A DNA stretch of 64,000 nucleotides, from assembly GCF_034048115.1 (NCBI RefSeq), contig NZ_CP139145.1, positions 1,922,001-1,986,000 of the forward strand. The letters run 5' to 3'. How positions within the stretch are numbered: the stretch's first letter is position 1; the number at the start of each line of letters is the position of its first letter. Both the position numbers and the translations under genes were made by a program. Below the pieces are notes generated by a model. It ran no database searches, was not told where the DNA came from, and saw only the letters and a list, made by a program, of their open reading frames with translations. The DNA comes from Pseudarthrobacter sp. IC2-21. Its GTDB lineage: Bacteria; Actinomycetota; Actinomycetes; Actinomycetales; Micrococcaceae. This document shows positions 1 to 8,943 of the stretch, one piece after another.

Positions 1-13
1 AGGACTGAAGAGG

Positions 14-1723
14 GTGACGTCAGCTCGCCGGGACCGGGCAGACCCGGTACCCGGCGTGAACAACCGTGCCCGCTATCGCCGCATCCTGCGCTTTGCCGCG
101 TGGCATCTTGCGGTGACGTGGTGGTTTGAGCTGGTGCTCCCCAGGCTCGGACTGGTCAGGGTTGCCGAGCGCACCAGGGCCAGGCGGATGCGGCTGTTTG
201 CGGAGCGGTTCCACGCGCTTGCCGTGGACCTGGGCGGCCTGATGATCAAGGTTGGTCAGTTCCTGTCGTCCAGGCTCGATGTGCTCCCGCCCGAGATCAC
301 CAAGGAACTTGAGGGACTGCAGGACGAGGTGCCTCCCGTGCCGTTCGCCGCGATCCGCGCCCTTGCCGAGGCGGAGCTGGGGGCGCCGTTGAGCCGGATC
401 TTCGCCTGGGTTGAGGAAACGCCCATCGCCGCCGCCTCCCTCGGGCAGGCACACCGGGCGCACCTTTCGGCCGCCAACGCCGCGGATGCCGGGCTGCGGA
501 GCGTGGTGCTGAAAGTGCAGCGCCCGGGCATCGACGCGATTGTCGACGTCGACCTGGCGGCACTTCGCAAGGTTGGCGGCTGGCTCAGCCACGTGCGCCT
601 GGTGGCCAACCGTGCCGACATGCCCGCCCTGGTGGAGGAATTTGCCCAGATCAGCCTCGCGGAGATTGACTACATGCGCGAAGCAGTTAATGCGGAGCGC
701 TTCGCGGCGGACTTCACCGGTGACCGCAGGGTCACTGTGCCCGCGGTGGTCTGGGAACGGACCACCCGGCGCGTGCTCACCCTCGAAGATGTCACCGCGA
801 TCAAGATCACGGACTTACCGGCACTTGTTGCAGCCGGAATCGATCCGGCGAAGGTCGCCCCCGTATTTGCAGCTGTGATGTTTGACCAGCTGTTCACCGA
901 GGGCTTTTTTCACGCCGATCCGCATCCTGGGAACATCTTCGTCACCCCGGGCAGCCCTTCAGCCGCGGAACGCCCGTGGAAGCTGACGTTCATCGACTTC
1001 GGCATGATGGGTGAGGTGCCGGGCCGGACCCGCACCGGCCTGCGGAAGCTGCTGGTTGCAGCCGCCTCCCGCGACGGCAAAGGCCTGGTGGCCGCGATCA
1101 GCGATGTGGGCGTGCTGTTGCCATCGGCGGACACGGCAGAGCTTGAGCGCGCCATGACCCAACTGTTCGCCAGGTTCGGCGGAATGGGCTTTGCCGAGCT
1201 GCGTGAGGTGGACCCGAGGGAGTTCGTTGAGTTTGCGGCGGAGTTCGGTGACCTCGTCCGCTCGTTGCCGTTCCAGCTGCCTGAGAACTTCCTGCTCATC
1301 ATCCGTGCAATGTCACTGACATCGGGGGTGTGCAGCTCCCTGGACGCACGATTCAATCTGTGGGACTCCGTTGAACCCTATGCAGCGCAGCTGCTGCGCA
1401 ACGAGCGCGGCAACGTGGTGCAGGACCTGGCACAGCAGGGGCTCGAGACCCTCGGCGTTGCCCTGCGGCTGCCGAAGCGACTGGACGGGCTCGTCACCCG
1501 GATCGAGGACGGGTCGCTCTCGGTCGCCAACCCGCGCCTCGAACGGCAGGTGGCACGGCTCAACCGCACCATGCATCGCTTGGCATCGGCGCTGGTGTTC
1601 GGCGGCCTGCTCGTCGCGGGGTCCTTGGTCCGGGCTGCGGACCCGGTGCTCGGCAACGTCCTGATGATTGCCTCGGCGGTCCCCCTGCTGCAGGGTCTAT
1701 GGGTGGGGCGCCGCGGCCTGTGA
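14..1723 (+). CDS. ABC1/UbiB (AarF) family atypical kinase
   Basis: This 569-residue protein belongs to the UbiB/ABC1/ADCK protein-kinase-like family, which supports quinone biosynthesis or lipid homeostasis at membranes. The family signatures are present in order: the KxGQ motif (IKVGQFLSSR), the Ala-rich loop (AAASLGQAHR), the ATP-binding lysine region (VLKVQRPGI), the catalytic loop (HADPHPGNIF) and the metal-binding DFG (FIDFGMMG). The C-terminus, about residues 525-565, has hydrophobic segments that fit a membrane anchor. The start is GTG at 14. No stop lies in frame between it and the window edge, so the true start could be further left. A strong hairpin follows the gene. The family assignment is secure; the physiological substrate is unknown. 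Confidence 0.88.
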   Translation: MTSARRDRADPVPGVNNRARYRRILRFAAWHLAVTWWFELVLPRLGLVRVAERTRARRMRLFAERFHALAVDLGGLMIKVGQFLSSRLDVLPPEITKELEGLQDEVPPVPFAAIRALAEAELGAPLSRIFAWVEETPIAAASLGQAHRAHLSAANAADAGLRSVVLKVQRPGIDAIVDVDLAALRKVGGWLSHVRLVANRADMPALVEEFAQISLAEIDYMREAVNAERFAADFTGDRRVTVPAVVWERTTRRVLTLEDVTAIKITDLPALVAAGIDPAKVAPVFAAVMFDQLFTEGFFHADPHPGNIFVTPGSPSAAERPWKLTFIDFGMMGEVPGRTRTGLRKLLVAAASRDGKGLVAAISDVGVLLPSADTAELERAMTQLFARFGGMGFAELREVDPREFVEFAAEFGDLVRSLPFQLPENFLLIIRAMSLTSGVCSSLDARFNLWDSVEPYAAQLLRNERGNVVQDLAQQGLETLGVALRLPKRLDGLVTRIEDGSLSVANPRLERQVARLNRTMHRLASALVFGGLLVAGSLVRAADPVLGNVLMIASAVPLLQGLWVGRRGL

Positions 1724-1764
1724 CGGAGATGGCGGCCCGGATCCGTGCCACGTCCTCGCGCACG

Positions 1765-1797
1765 CCGGTGGGGCCGCGCTGGCCGCGGCCCCACCGG
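1765..1797. terminator. Bidirectional hairpin terminator between convergent genes
   Basis: A perfect 14-bp inverted repeat (1765-1778 with 1784-1797, loop of 5) lies between the UbiB gene on the plus strand and the DUF4397 gene on the minus strand. It has no clear T-run, as is common in high-G+C actinobacteria. Its position between converging genes suggests it serves both. Confidence 0.65.
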
Positions 1798-1826
1798 TGA
1801 TGTCGTGACGGGAAGATGCGGGACAG

Positions 1827-2537
1827 CTAGTGCTCACGGCCGCACGAGGAGGAATCCACTGTTTGTACGGCGACCCCCAGAGTATTCCGGGCCAGGCTTC
1901 CCCAGGCATACACGATGGTGTTCTTGCCCTCGGTAACCTTGATGTCCGCGGGGCCGATCAGCGGGGCAGTGGTGCCCGCCGCTGCCACCGATGCGGAAAC
2001 TGTTCCTGCGTCGAGGGTAAGTACCTCCTCGTTCGGGTTGGTGAGTCCCTCGATGACGGCGGTCCCGCCGGCCAGCACGTCGACGTCAGGAGCCGCAGCG
2101 ACATGCCGGACCGTCAGTTTGCCCTGTCCATCCGGGCTCGGCGACGTGTCGTTGGTGAAGAGCGTGGCCGTGGGTGAGCCGTCAGCGTCCAGGTGTGCCA
2201 CCGCTGTATAGTCCAGTCCGTCTTCCAGGTCCACTGTGACCGGGCCGATCACGGCCTCATCGGCACTCTTGGCATCGGCCCCGGTGATGGCGATCCGGTG
2301 GTCCCCGTCAGGGACGGTCAACGGACCGGCCAAAGTGCCGGGCTTGAAGTTGTCCAACGTGAGCTTGCCGTCCAGCCACACATCCACTGTCAGTCCGGGG
2401 ACGCCGTGGAGAACGGACAGTTTGGCTGTGGCATCGTCGCCCCGGTGATGACCGTTGGCGGCCTGGGCCGGGGAGGCGACGGCGAGTGCCGCCAACAGCG
2501 TCACTGCTCCGGCCGTGGCATAGATATTTTTGCGCAT
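1827..2537 (-). CDS. Secreted DUF4397 domain protein (no cell-wall anchor)
   Basis: This 236-residue exported protein starts with a signal peptide (about residues 1-27, ending ASPAQA). The rest contains two tandem DUF4397-like units; the first opens LSVLHGVPGLTVDVWLDG and the second LTVRHVAAAPDVDV. It is a clear paralogue of the protein at 26418-27281 but stops right after the second unit (ending SSCGREH), so it lacks the linker, hydrophobic segment and basic tail of its paralogue and is probably released. The ATG at 2537 is preferred over an upstream in-frame TTG because AAAGGAG sits 6 bases before it. A promoter-like element shared with the paralogue lies at 2590-2616. Function unknown; the family is described as extracellular. 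Confidence 0.8.
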   Translation of the reverse strand: MRKNIYATAGAVTLLAALAVASPAQAANGHHRGDDATAKLSVLHGVPGLTVDVWLDGKLTLDNFKPGTLAGPLTVPDGDHRIAITGADAKSADEAVIGPVTVDLEDGLDYTAVAHLDADGSPTATLFTNDTSPSPDGQGKLTVRHVAAAPDVDVLAGGTAVIEGLTNPNEEVLTLDAGTVSASVAAAGTTAPLIGPADIKVTEGKNTIVYAWGSLARNTLGVAVQTVDSSSCGREH

Positions 2538-2589
2538 TTCCAACTCCTTTGGAGGGCCCGTTGAGGGCTCGGGTGTGCTGACACCCTTA

Positions 2590-2616
2590 CTACCGCCCCG
2601 ACACCGGGCTTGGATG
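2590..2616 (-). promoter_or_regulatory. Candidate ECF (SigK-like) promoter of the DUF4397 gene
   Basis: Read on the minus strand, CATCC (2616-2612), 16 bases and CGGTAG (2595-2590) are followed 53 bases later by the DUF4397 start. The same CATCC-N16-CGGTAG arrangement, with further matching flanks (TGCATCCAA and GGTAGTA-GGGTGT), lies 51 bases before the paralogue at 26418, next to an ECF sigma gene. The resemblance to mycobacterial SigK promoters (CCATCC-type -35) comes from family knowledge. Assignment to the sigma factor at 28120 is inferred. Confidence 0.6.
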
Positions 2617-2687
2617 CACCCCCCGGGAGAAGATTCCGTAAGCCGCCGCAGGAGTGGATATTCTGCCTGCTCAGTCCGCCCGCAGGT

Positions 2688-5390
2688 TCACCACCGGACA
2701 GTTCCGGCGGCCCCGTCCACCGTGATGTCCTGCCCATCCCGCAGCCGCGTGGTGGCCTCCGCAACACCCACCACTGCCGGGATGCCGTACTCGCGGGCCA
2801 CCACAGCCCCGTGCGAAATGACGCCGCCCATCTCCATCACCAGGGCGCCTGCCGTCATGAACAGCGGCGTCCAGCCGGGGTCAGTGGAGGGTGCCACAAG
2901 AATTTCCCCGGGTTCCAGGTGGGCGCCGACGGGATCCATGATCACCCTGACCTTGCCGCTGGCGGTGCCGGCCGAGGCCGGCGTCCCCGTCAGCTGGTCT
3001 CCGGCGGACAGTCCGGGGCCCGCCGCGGCCTCGACATCGGTGCCGTCCGAGAGCAGAAGGCGTGGGATGTGCCGCCGCCGGAGCTCGGAGGTGTAGAGCC
3101 GACGGCGCCGGGAGACGATTCCCTTGAGGTCCGCACCGCGAAGGCCTATGCGCAGTTCGGTGAAGTCCAGGAAGAACACGTCACCGGCGTCGTCGATGGT
3201 TCCGTTCTTCACGAGTTCCACGCCCACGGCGGTGAGCTGCCGGTGCATCTCGGCGAGCACCATCACAATGCAGAACTTGGGCAGTTCCCGGAGGCCGGCG
3301 AGTTGCCGTGTCCGCCGCAGGCAGACCGAGACCAGCCGCGCCCGCAGCCGGCTCCTGGCCCCTGCCCGCGCCACCAGTTCGCTGATCCGGGCCTCCGCAT
3401 GCTCTGATGCCCTGGTGAATTGCCGGTCCGGGGCCTGCTCGGGATCGTCCACGCGCAGATAGTTCGAAATCATTCCCAGGATGTGGTCCGGCTCCTCGAA
3501 CCACCGGGGCATTCCCAGATCGATCTCCGCCACGGCCCGGTGACCGTACGTGGACAGGAACTGCTGAAGCCCGGCCTGGGCGGGCGCGGGAAGTTCGCCC
3601 CGGTGGTAGCGGGAAGCCAGCTCCGCAGGCGGCAGCTCCGTAAATGCGCGGCGCGCTTCCGGATCACCGCCCAAGGACACGGCCAGCTGCCACAGCTCCA
3701 GGTCCATCATGGTGGTCACATTGTGCGGCAGTCCGCGGAGCACAGCCTCGAGTTCACGCGGCTTGGCAGTTCCGCGCAGCAGCCTGCGGGCCGCAGCCAG
3801 CGTCAGGTACCCCACGGACGGCGCCGGGAGGGTGGCCTGGATCAACCCGTTGATGGAGGAGGCCAGAATGTCCTCCGCGTGCTGGAGCCGCGTGGCCGCG
3901 GAGGCGGGCAGGGGGAGGACCAGGGTGGCCGCGAGCCGGTCCTGGTAGCGCTGCACCCTCCGCAGTTCGCGCTCCGGCCACAGCAGCGCGCGGAGCATGG
4001 GGGGAAGCAAAGCGGAGAACTGGCCCAGGCTCTGCGCGGCGCCGGCGCGTTTGGATTGCGTTGTGGCCGGGGGAGTGCGTCCCGTGCCGCCGGCCTTGTG
4101 CCGGGAACGGCTGATGATGCTGAACCGCGGATCCGCCAGGAGCGCAGGGAGGACGGCAGCCGACCTGCCGTCGGCGAGGGGGAGCGTTTTCAAGAGCGCT
4201 TTGCGGCCGTTTTTGTTACGGATGAGGGGTGTCAGCTCCACGTACATCCGAAGGCCCGGGTTGACGTAATTCCATGGCCCGCTGTCGCCCCTCATGAGTG
4301 CCAGGACGGAGAGCCCCATCGGCGTGATGGGGCGTGTGAGGCCCTGGAGCAGCGTGCCGCACAGGTAGATGCGCGCATCCCCGGAGGCTGCGCCGTCAGG
4401 GGCGGTCTGTCCCGTGAACGGGTCGTCGTCCGGGAGCGGGTAGAGCGTGGTGATGGGCCGCGACTGGGTCAGCCAGGCCTTGCCGGCCCGGTCAATCACC
4501 CATTCCAGGTCCTGCGGTGCACCCAGCAGCCGCTGGGCGGCGGCACCGCGGGAAGCCAGTTCGCGAAGTTGCTTCCCGCTCAGGCCGGGCGGCCGGCCCG
4601 GTGGTTGCCGCAAAACCCGGCCGGAGGCTGTCTCGAGCACAAAATGGTCCGGGTTCACGGCGCCGGAAACCACCGCCTGTCCCGGCCCGGAACTGGCATC
4701 GATAACCGTTTCGGTCCGCGTCCCGGTCACCGGATTGGCGGTGAAGAGCACGCCGGCCGTGGCGGCCTGGACCATGCGTTGAACGACGACGGCGAGGCCC
4801 ACCCCGCGATGGCTGATCCCGTTCGCTGTCCGGTACGCCACCGCCCGGTCGGTCCATAGAGAGGCCCAACACTGCCGGACTGCCGCCACTACGGCGTGGG
4901 CCCCGGAGACGTCCATAAAGGAGTCCTGCTGCCCCGCGAAGCTGGCAAAGGGCAGGTCTTCGGCAGTGGCGGAGGAACGAACGGCCACCGGCCCGCCGCC
5001 CATCGCGGCATAGGCGCCGCGGAGGGCGGCCTCAACCTCGGGCGGCACCGGCGCCGCCGCCATCAGTTCACGGCCGCGCCGCGCGAGCTCGTTCCGGTCC
5101 GCGTCCGTTAGTCCGCGAGCGATGTCCCGCAGTCCGCGAGCGCCGTCAAGGCTGCCGCGTCCGTCCAGCTCGGCGGCGAGGGCGTTCATTTCCGCGGGAG
5201 CGGCCTTCCGGTAGCCGGCGGTGGTCAGGCAGAAACCCGGCGGTACCGGGAAATCCGCCGTGGTGAGGAGGCCGAGGTTGAGGGCCTTGCCGCCCACTGC
5301 GTCCAGTGCTGCGTGCGCCGGCCGGTTGAGGTCAATGATGAGCTCTGCCCCGCCGGCGTCCCGCTCCGGATCAAGGCTCACGGAATCCAT
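2688..5390 (-). CDS. PEP synthase/rifampicin phosphotransferase (Rph)-like enzyme
   Basis: This 900-residue protein has the layout of ATP-dependent dikinases of the PEP synthase/Rph family. An N-terminal ATP-grasp domain (about 1-320) opens with GGKALNLGLL and VPPGFCLTT and includes AVRSSATAEDLPFASFAGQQ. A large middle domain contains EIDLGMPRWFEEPDHILG. The C-terminal swivelling domain carries the phospho-histidine motif GGVISHGAVVAREYGIPAVVG (about 855-875). Rph transfers the beta-phosphate of ATP to a rifamycin hydroxyl, and the middle-domain wording and domain order match Rph better than gluconeogenic PEP synthase. It lies 23 bases downstream of an F420-reductase-like gene on the same strand, so the two may be co-transcribed. 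I found no rifamycin-associated element upstream. The true substrate could be another small molecule. Confidence 0.72.
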   Translation of the reverse strand: MDSVSLDPERDAGGAELIIDLNRPAHAALDAVGGKALNLGLLTTADFPVPPGFCLTTAGYRKAAPAEMNALAAELDGRGSLDGARGLRDIARGLTDADRNELARRGRELMAAAPVPPEVEAALRGAYAAMGGGPVAVRSSATAEDLPFASFAGQQDSFMDVSGAHAVVAAVRQCWASLWTDRAVAYRTANGISHRGVGLAVVVQRMVQAATAGVLFTANPVTGTRTETVIDASSGPGQAVVSGAVNPDHFVLETASGRVLRQPPGRPPGLSGKQLRELASRGAAAQRLLGAPQDLEWVIDRAGKAWLTQSRPITTLYPLPDDDPFTGQTAPDGAASGDARIYLCGTLLQGLTRPITPMGLSVLALMRGDSGPWNYVNPGLRMYVELTPLIRNKNGRKALLKTLPLADGRSAAVLPALLADPRFSIISRSRHKAGGTGRTPPATTQSKRAGAAQSLGQFSALLPPMLRALLWPERELRRVQRYQDRLAATLVLPLPASAATRLQHAEDILASSINGLIQATLPAPSVGYLTLAAARRLLRGTAKPRELEAVLRGLPHNVTTMMDLELWQLAVSLGGDPEARRAFTELPPAELASRYHRGELPAPAQAGLQQFLSTYGHRAVAEIDLGMPRWFEEPDHILGMISNYLRVDDPEQAPDRQFTRASEHAEARISELVARAGARSRLRARLVSVCLRRTRQLAGLRELPKFCIVMVLAEMHRQLTAVGVELVKNGTIDDAGDVFFLDFTELRIGLRGADLKGIVSRRRRLYTSELRRRHIPRLLLSDGTDVEAAAGPGLSAGDQLTGTPASAGTASGKVRVIMDPVGAHLEPGEILVAPSTDPGWTPLFMTAGALVMEMGGVISHGAVVAREYGIPAVVGVAEATTRLRDGQDITVDGAAGTVRW

Positions 5391-5413
5391 GTGCCCTGGC
5401 CTTCAGATCCTGG

Positions 5414-6055
5414 CTACGGGAAGATCCGGAGCGCCGTGTCCCAGTTGAAGTGTTGATGCTCGGGGCTGACCTGCAGGCCCATGACCACCAGCATGATGGC
5501 TTCGAGTTCCCGTGCCCGCCGGAGCGGCCCGACGTCGATGGGCCGGAGTCCCGCGGCGGCTGCGACGGCGCTGACCTTCTCCTTGGCGTGCTCCGAGTCG
5601 CCGGCTATGAAGACGTCCAGGTGCTGCCCGCCGACTTGTCCGTCCTCCAGGGTGGCGGCGAAGGTCGTATTGAACGCCTTAACCACATCTGCACGCCCTT
5701 CGAGGAGGCGGGCTGTTTCTTCGGCGGCGGACGTGCCCGGTTCGGTGGTGAGCCGGTCGAAGGTTGATACGTCCACGGGGTTGCTGATGTCCACCACCAC
5801 CCGGCCTTCCAGTGAGTCCCCGGCTTCCAGGATGGCGTTGTGCACGTCCTTGTGCGGCATCGCCAGGAAAACGATGGCCCCGGTAATGCCGGCCCCGATG
5901 ACGCCGCCAGTAGCGCCGGGCCCGAGGCTCTCCACCAGGTCGCGGGTTTTGGGTCCGTCCCGCCCCAGAATCTGGACGGGGTTGTTTCCCCTCAGCATTG
6001 CTTTCGCGAGTGCCCGGGCCATGTGTCCGCTGCCGAGAATGCTGATGTTGGTCAT
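5414..6055 (-). CDS. NADPH-dependent F420 reductase-like NAD(P)-binding protein
   Basis: This 213-residue protein has an N-terminal Rossmann fold (ISILGSGHMARALAKAML) and the VVKAFNTTFA and FLAMPHKDV segments typical of the F420H2:NADP oxidoreductase-like/YdjG-type family. It probably catalyses an NAD(P)-dependent redox step. The ATG at 6055 is preferred to the upstream start at 6124 because AAGGGA lies 6 bases before it and the extra upstream residues are not Rossmann-like. It is followed by the Rph-like gene on the same strand after 23 bases. F420 itself is not demonstrated, so the cofactor partner is uncertain. Confidence 0.7.
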   Translation of the reverse strand: MTNISILGSGHMARALAKAMLRGNNPVQILGRDGPKTRDLVESLGPGATGGVIGAGITGAIVFLAMPHKDVHNAILEAGDSLEGRVVVDISNPVDVSTFDRLTTEPGTSAAEETARLLEGRADVVKAFNTTFAATLEDGQVGGQHLDVFIAGDSEHAKEKVSAVAAAAGLRPIDVGPLRRARELEAIMLVVMGLQVSPEHQHFNWDTALRIFP

Positions 6056-6175
6056 GATCATCCCTTGCCGAAAATGCCGTGGTCCTTGTCTCATCCAGTA
6101 GACCTGCACAGGGTGCCGGTGCAACAGGGACGAAAGCCCCGGATACCGGTCGTCTTAGTTCCGGCAGCCGTTCCT

Positions 6176-6424
6176 TCATGCCTCGCTGCCGTGTCTCAGG
6201 ACGTCCGGCAGCTCGTCCACGAAGACGGTCTGTGGCGGCTCGTAGTAGATCACCAGCACCTGGTCGCCCACCTCGAAGCCGCTGGTCTTGTCGAAGGGGT
6301 GGGCGTGGAAGGCCATGGTGCCGCCGAGGTAGGGGAGCATGACCTCGCCGATGGTGTCCGGTCCGATGCGCCCGGTCACCCGGCCGATTTTGCCTGTCAG
6401 GCTCCGGTCAACATTCCTGTGCAT
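6176..6424 (-). CDS. Small NfeD-like OB-fold protein, flotillin partner
   Basis: This 82-residue protein has a beta-rich pattern (GKIGRVTGRIGPDTIGEV, FEVGDQVLVIYYEPPQTVFV) like the C-terminal OB-fold domain of NfeD proteins. No protease or membrane domain is present, so it is a short-form NfeD-like protein. It starts 8 bases downstream of the flotillin-like gene on the same strand. NfeD proteins are classically encoded with SPFH/flotillin genes and act with them in membrane microdomains, so the neighbour supports the call. The sequence alone is too short for certainty. Confidence 0.55.
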   Translation of the reverse strand: MHRNVDRSLTGKIGRVTGRIGPDTIGEVMLPYLGGTMAFHAHPFDKTSGFEVGDQVLVIYYEPPQTVFVDELPDVLRHGSEA

Positions 6425-6432
6425 CCCGGCTC

Positions 6433-7866
6433 CTACGCCTCGGGCGAGGCGGGTGGGTGCTTGGTGTCCGGGCCCTTCTTCAGCGCGGAGGCCAAGGCGG
6501 GAAGGTAGTCGCCGGCCTGCGCGAGGATTCCGCCGAGCATCCTGTTGATCCCTTCGCCGCCGTTCAGCACGGTCATCTGGCCCACGTGCGAGAACGGCTC
6601 GGCGGCTGCGGCGATGATGGCGGGCATGTTTTCAGCGAGCTGCTGGGAGATGACGGCGTCCTGGTTGGTCCCCAAGGCCTCGGCCCGTGCCTTGATGCCG
6701 TCCGCCTCCGCGAGGGCCTTGGCTTTGATCGCGGAGGCCGCCGCGTCTCCCTTGGCCTTGGTGGCTGCGGCTTCGGCCTCGCCGGTGACCTTGGTGGCTC
6801 CGGCTGCGGCAGCCGCAGCGGTGGCATTGGCCTGGGCCTGCAGCTCCGTGCGGCGGGCGTTGGCCTGGGCTTCAAGTTCGGTGCGCCGTGCCAGTGCTTC
6901 GGCGGCGCTGATGTCCGCCGCTTTCTGGCCTTCCGCGTCGGTTCGTTTGGCGTAGGCTTTCGCGTCTGCGGGTTTCCGGACGGTGGTTTGGAGCTTCTGC
7001 TCTTCCCGGTCCGCCTCGAGTTTGGCGACTTCGGTTTCCTGGACCACCACCTGCTGCCGGGCCGTGGCGTCGGCCAGGGGGCCGGCCTGGGCGGCGTTTG
7101 CCCTGGCCCGCTCGGCGTTGGCCTGCGCCACTGACTGCCTGATGGCTGAGACGCTCTGCGCGTCCGCGATCAGGGCTGCCGCCTCTGCTTCCTTCTCGGC
7201 CGCTTCGCGGTTGCGGGTGGCCTCGGCGATGCGTGCTTCCATTTTCACCTGGGCAATGTGCGGCTTGGCGATGTTCTGGATGTACCCGGTGGGATCCTGC
7301 AGGTCCTTGATCTGCAGCGAGTCCACCACGAGCCCGAGTTTTTCCATCTCCACGCCGCTGGCGCTGCGGACCTGCGATCCGAGCTTGTCCCGCTCGCGAA
7401 TGATCTCCTCCACGGTCATGCTGCCGATGATGGAGCGCAGGTGGCCCTCGAAGACGTTGTACACCTGGCTCTCCATTTTGGGCTGCTGCCCCAGGAAGCG
7501 GCGGGCGGCATTGGCAATGAAGGGCGGAGCGTCGCCGATCTTGTAGATGACCACGCCCTCGACGATCACCTGGATGCCCTGCGAGGTGACACAGGATACT
7601 TTGAGTTCAGTTTCGTTCAGGGTCAGCGACAGGGTCCGCACCGTCTGGAGGCCCGGAAGGACCAGGGCACCCTTCCCCGTGACAATCTTGAAATCCATCC
7701 CCGCGCGGGTGTCAAGCGTTCCGCGGGTCAGCCCGGAGATGATGAGGGCCTCGTTCGGTTCGGCCACCTTCCACATGAGTTTTGTTGCCACCCACACAAA
7801 GCCGATGGCGACAAGCACACCCACGATGGTGACGATGAGCGGGAAGAATGCTGAGAAGTCCGGCAT
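6433..7866 (-). CDS. SPFH-domain flotillin family protein
   Basis: This 477-residue protein has one N-terminal membrane segment (about 8-30, PLIVTIVGVLVAIGFVWVA), then an SPFH/band-7 domain (about 35-220, including SLTLNETELKVSCVTSQGI). A long Ala/Glu/Lys-rich coiled-coil region (about 220-410) follows, with repeated ARRTELQAQANA-like stretches, and then a short C-terminal domain. This is the flotillin/YqiK arrangement. Flotillins oligomerise at the inner face of the membrane and organise microdomains. The small NfeD-like gene follows immediately, as expected for this pair. The alanine-rich coiled coil explains the long open antisense frames here. Confidence 0.85.
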   Translation of the reverse strand: MPDFSAFFPLIVTIVGVLVAIGFVWVATKLMWKVAEPNEALIISGLTRGTLDTRAGMDFKIVTGKGALVLPGLQTVRTLSLTLNETELKVSCVTSQGIQVIVEGVVIYKIGDAPPFIANAARRFLGQQPKMESQVYNVFEGHLRSIIGSMTVEEIIRERDKLGSQVRSASGVEMEKLGLVVDSLQIKDLQDPTGYIQNIAKPHIAQVKMEARIAEATRNREAAEKEAEAAALIADAQSVSAIRQSVAQANAERARANAAQAGPLADATARQQVVVQETEVAKLEADREEQKLQTTVRKPADAKAYAKRTDAEGQKAADISAAEALARRTELEAQANARRTELQAQANATAAAAAAGATKVTGEAEAAATKAKGDAAASAIKAKALAEADGIKARAEALGTNQDAVISQQLAENMPAIIAAAAEPFSHVGQMTVLNGGEGINRMLGGILAQAGDYLPALASALKKGPDTKHPPASPEA

Positions 7867-7931
7867 GACCAGATCCTTTCAAGGGTGTGAATCAGGCACC
7901 GCGGTAAAGCCCAAAGCTGCAGCTGTCCGTT

Positions 7932-7970
7932 CCCGGCAGACCAAAATGCGGGTGGTTCCGGCCTGCCGGG
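7932..7970. terminator. Possible hairpin between MpaB-like and flotillin genes
   Basis: CCCGGCAG (7932-7939) pairs with CTGCCGGG (7963-7970) around a 23-base loop, and flanking AGCTG/CAGCT could extend it. It lies between two minus-strand genes, downstream of the MpaB-like gene and upstream of flotillin. It could end transcription of the former or form part of the leader of the latter. Confidence 0.3.
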
Positions 7971-8026
7971 GCAGCTGTTGTAGTCAGTCTGTGTCGGCGC
8001 AGGCCAAGAGTCCAGAGCGCTGCTGA

Positions 8027-8917
8027 TTAGTCCGGTCGTGTTGCAGTGCCCGGACCCATCACGTTGAGCGGTCCGATCTCGGCGGGGTCATAGCCTTCGG
8101 CGTAGACCGGCGGGGCAGCCTGCCCCGGGATGAAGCTCGGAATGGTGCTGAGCGGAGTGCGGCGCCGGATCGCGTTGCGCAGGCCGAGCCCGGCAGCCAG
8201 GGCCACGCGTGACCACCAGGTGCTGCGGGGGAGTCCGAGGGCGGCGGCAAGCGGGGCGTCGTCGAGCATGGTGGCGATCATGCGTTCCGTGACGGGTTGC
8301 AGGAGCCTTGGCTGCATGCTTTGAAATACCTGTACGGTGGCGCCCATCAGCGTCTTGCCCGCGCTGCTGGGCGCCACCCGGCGCCGTTCGTAGTCATCGA
8401 AGAACTTCGCCGCCGCCTCGAAGGTGACGGGGATGTCCGCAATATGGATTCTGGTGCCCAGTTCGCGGAAGAACCGGGTTGCGGCGTCCCGCTCGGTCTG
8501 CGTCGGCTGGCGCCAGCCGTGGAGTTCCGTCCACCGGATGGGAACCACCAGGAGGGTCATGAGCACGTACAGGAAATCCTCCGGGCTGCCCGGCACGTGC
8601 CGGTGGACCCGGTTCAGCAGTGCCGTCATCTGCCGGCCGCGTTCGGAGTCCAGCCCGCAGGCGATGAGTTCGTAGATCACCAGTCCGGTGTCAATGGACC
8701 GCTTCATGGGCCGGGCAGGTATTTCCCCGTTCCTCACCAGCGTGGCCGCACCGGAGGGAATGGCGAAGTTCCGGTAGTAGGCAAGGAAGAAGCCGAACTT
8801 GATGTCCTCAGCCAGGTCAAACAGCGCCATCTGGCGGAATGTCTGCTCCCAGTCTTCCGGATCCCGGGCCAGCTGCCTGTCCAGGCTCTCCGCCAGTGAC
8901 GAGTGGAGCCGCATCAT
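8027..8917 (-). CDS. MpaB-like oxygenase family protein (DUF2236)
   Basis: This 296-residue protein matches the DUF2236/MpaB family of oxygenases or latex-clearing-protein relatives. Supporting stretches are the N-terminal FFLAYYRNFAIPSGAATL, the conserved NRVHRHVPGSPEDFLYVLMTL with its clustered histidines, and RWTELHGWRQPTQTERDA. Members bind heme b and oxidise hydrophobic substrates, but the substrate here is unknown. GGAGG lies about 9 bases before the ATG pair at 8917. It lies 26 bases downstream of the DoxX-like gene on the same strand, so the two may be co-transcribed. Confidence 0.75.
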   Translation of the reverse strand: MMRLHSSLAESLDRQLARDPEDWEQTFRQMALFDLAEDIKFGFFLAYYRNFAIPSGAATLVRNGEIPARPMKRSIDTGLVIYELIACGLDSERGRQMTALLNRVHRHVPGSPEDFLYVLMTLLVVPIRWTELHGWRQPTQTERDAATRFFRELGTRIHIADIPVTFEAAAKFFDDYERRRVAPSSAGKTLMGATVQVFQSMQPRLLQPVTERMIATMLDDAPLAAALGLPRSTWWSRVALAAGLGLRNAIRRRTPLSTIPSFIPGQAAPPVYAEGYDPAEIGPLNVMGPGTATRPD

Positions 8918-8943
8918 CAGAGAGACCTCCGTGACGAGAGTTT

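Noticed and set aside
3420..4859. Plus-strand open frame inside the Rph-like gene
   Set aside because: It is antisense to conserved domains of the enzyme and has shadow-type composition.
5391..6175. Rifamycin-associated element upstream of the Rph-like gene
   Set aside because: I looked for the inverted-repeat element in the upstream regions and found nothing close to it.
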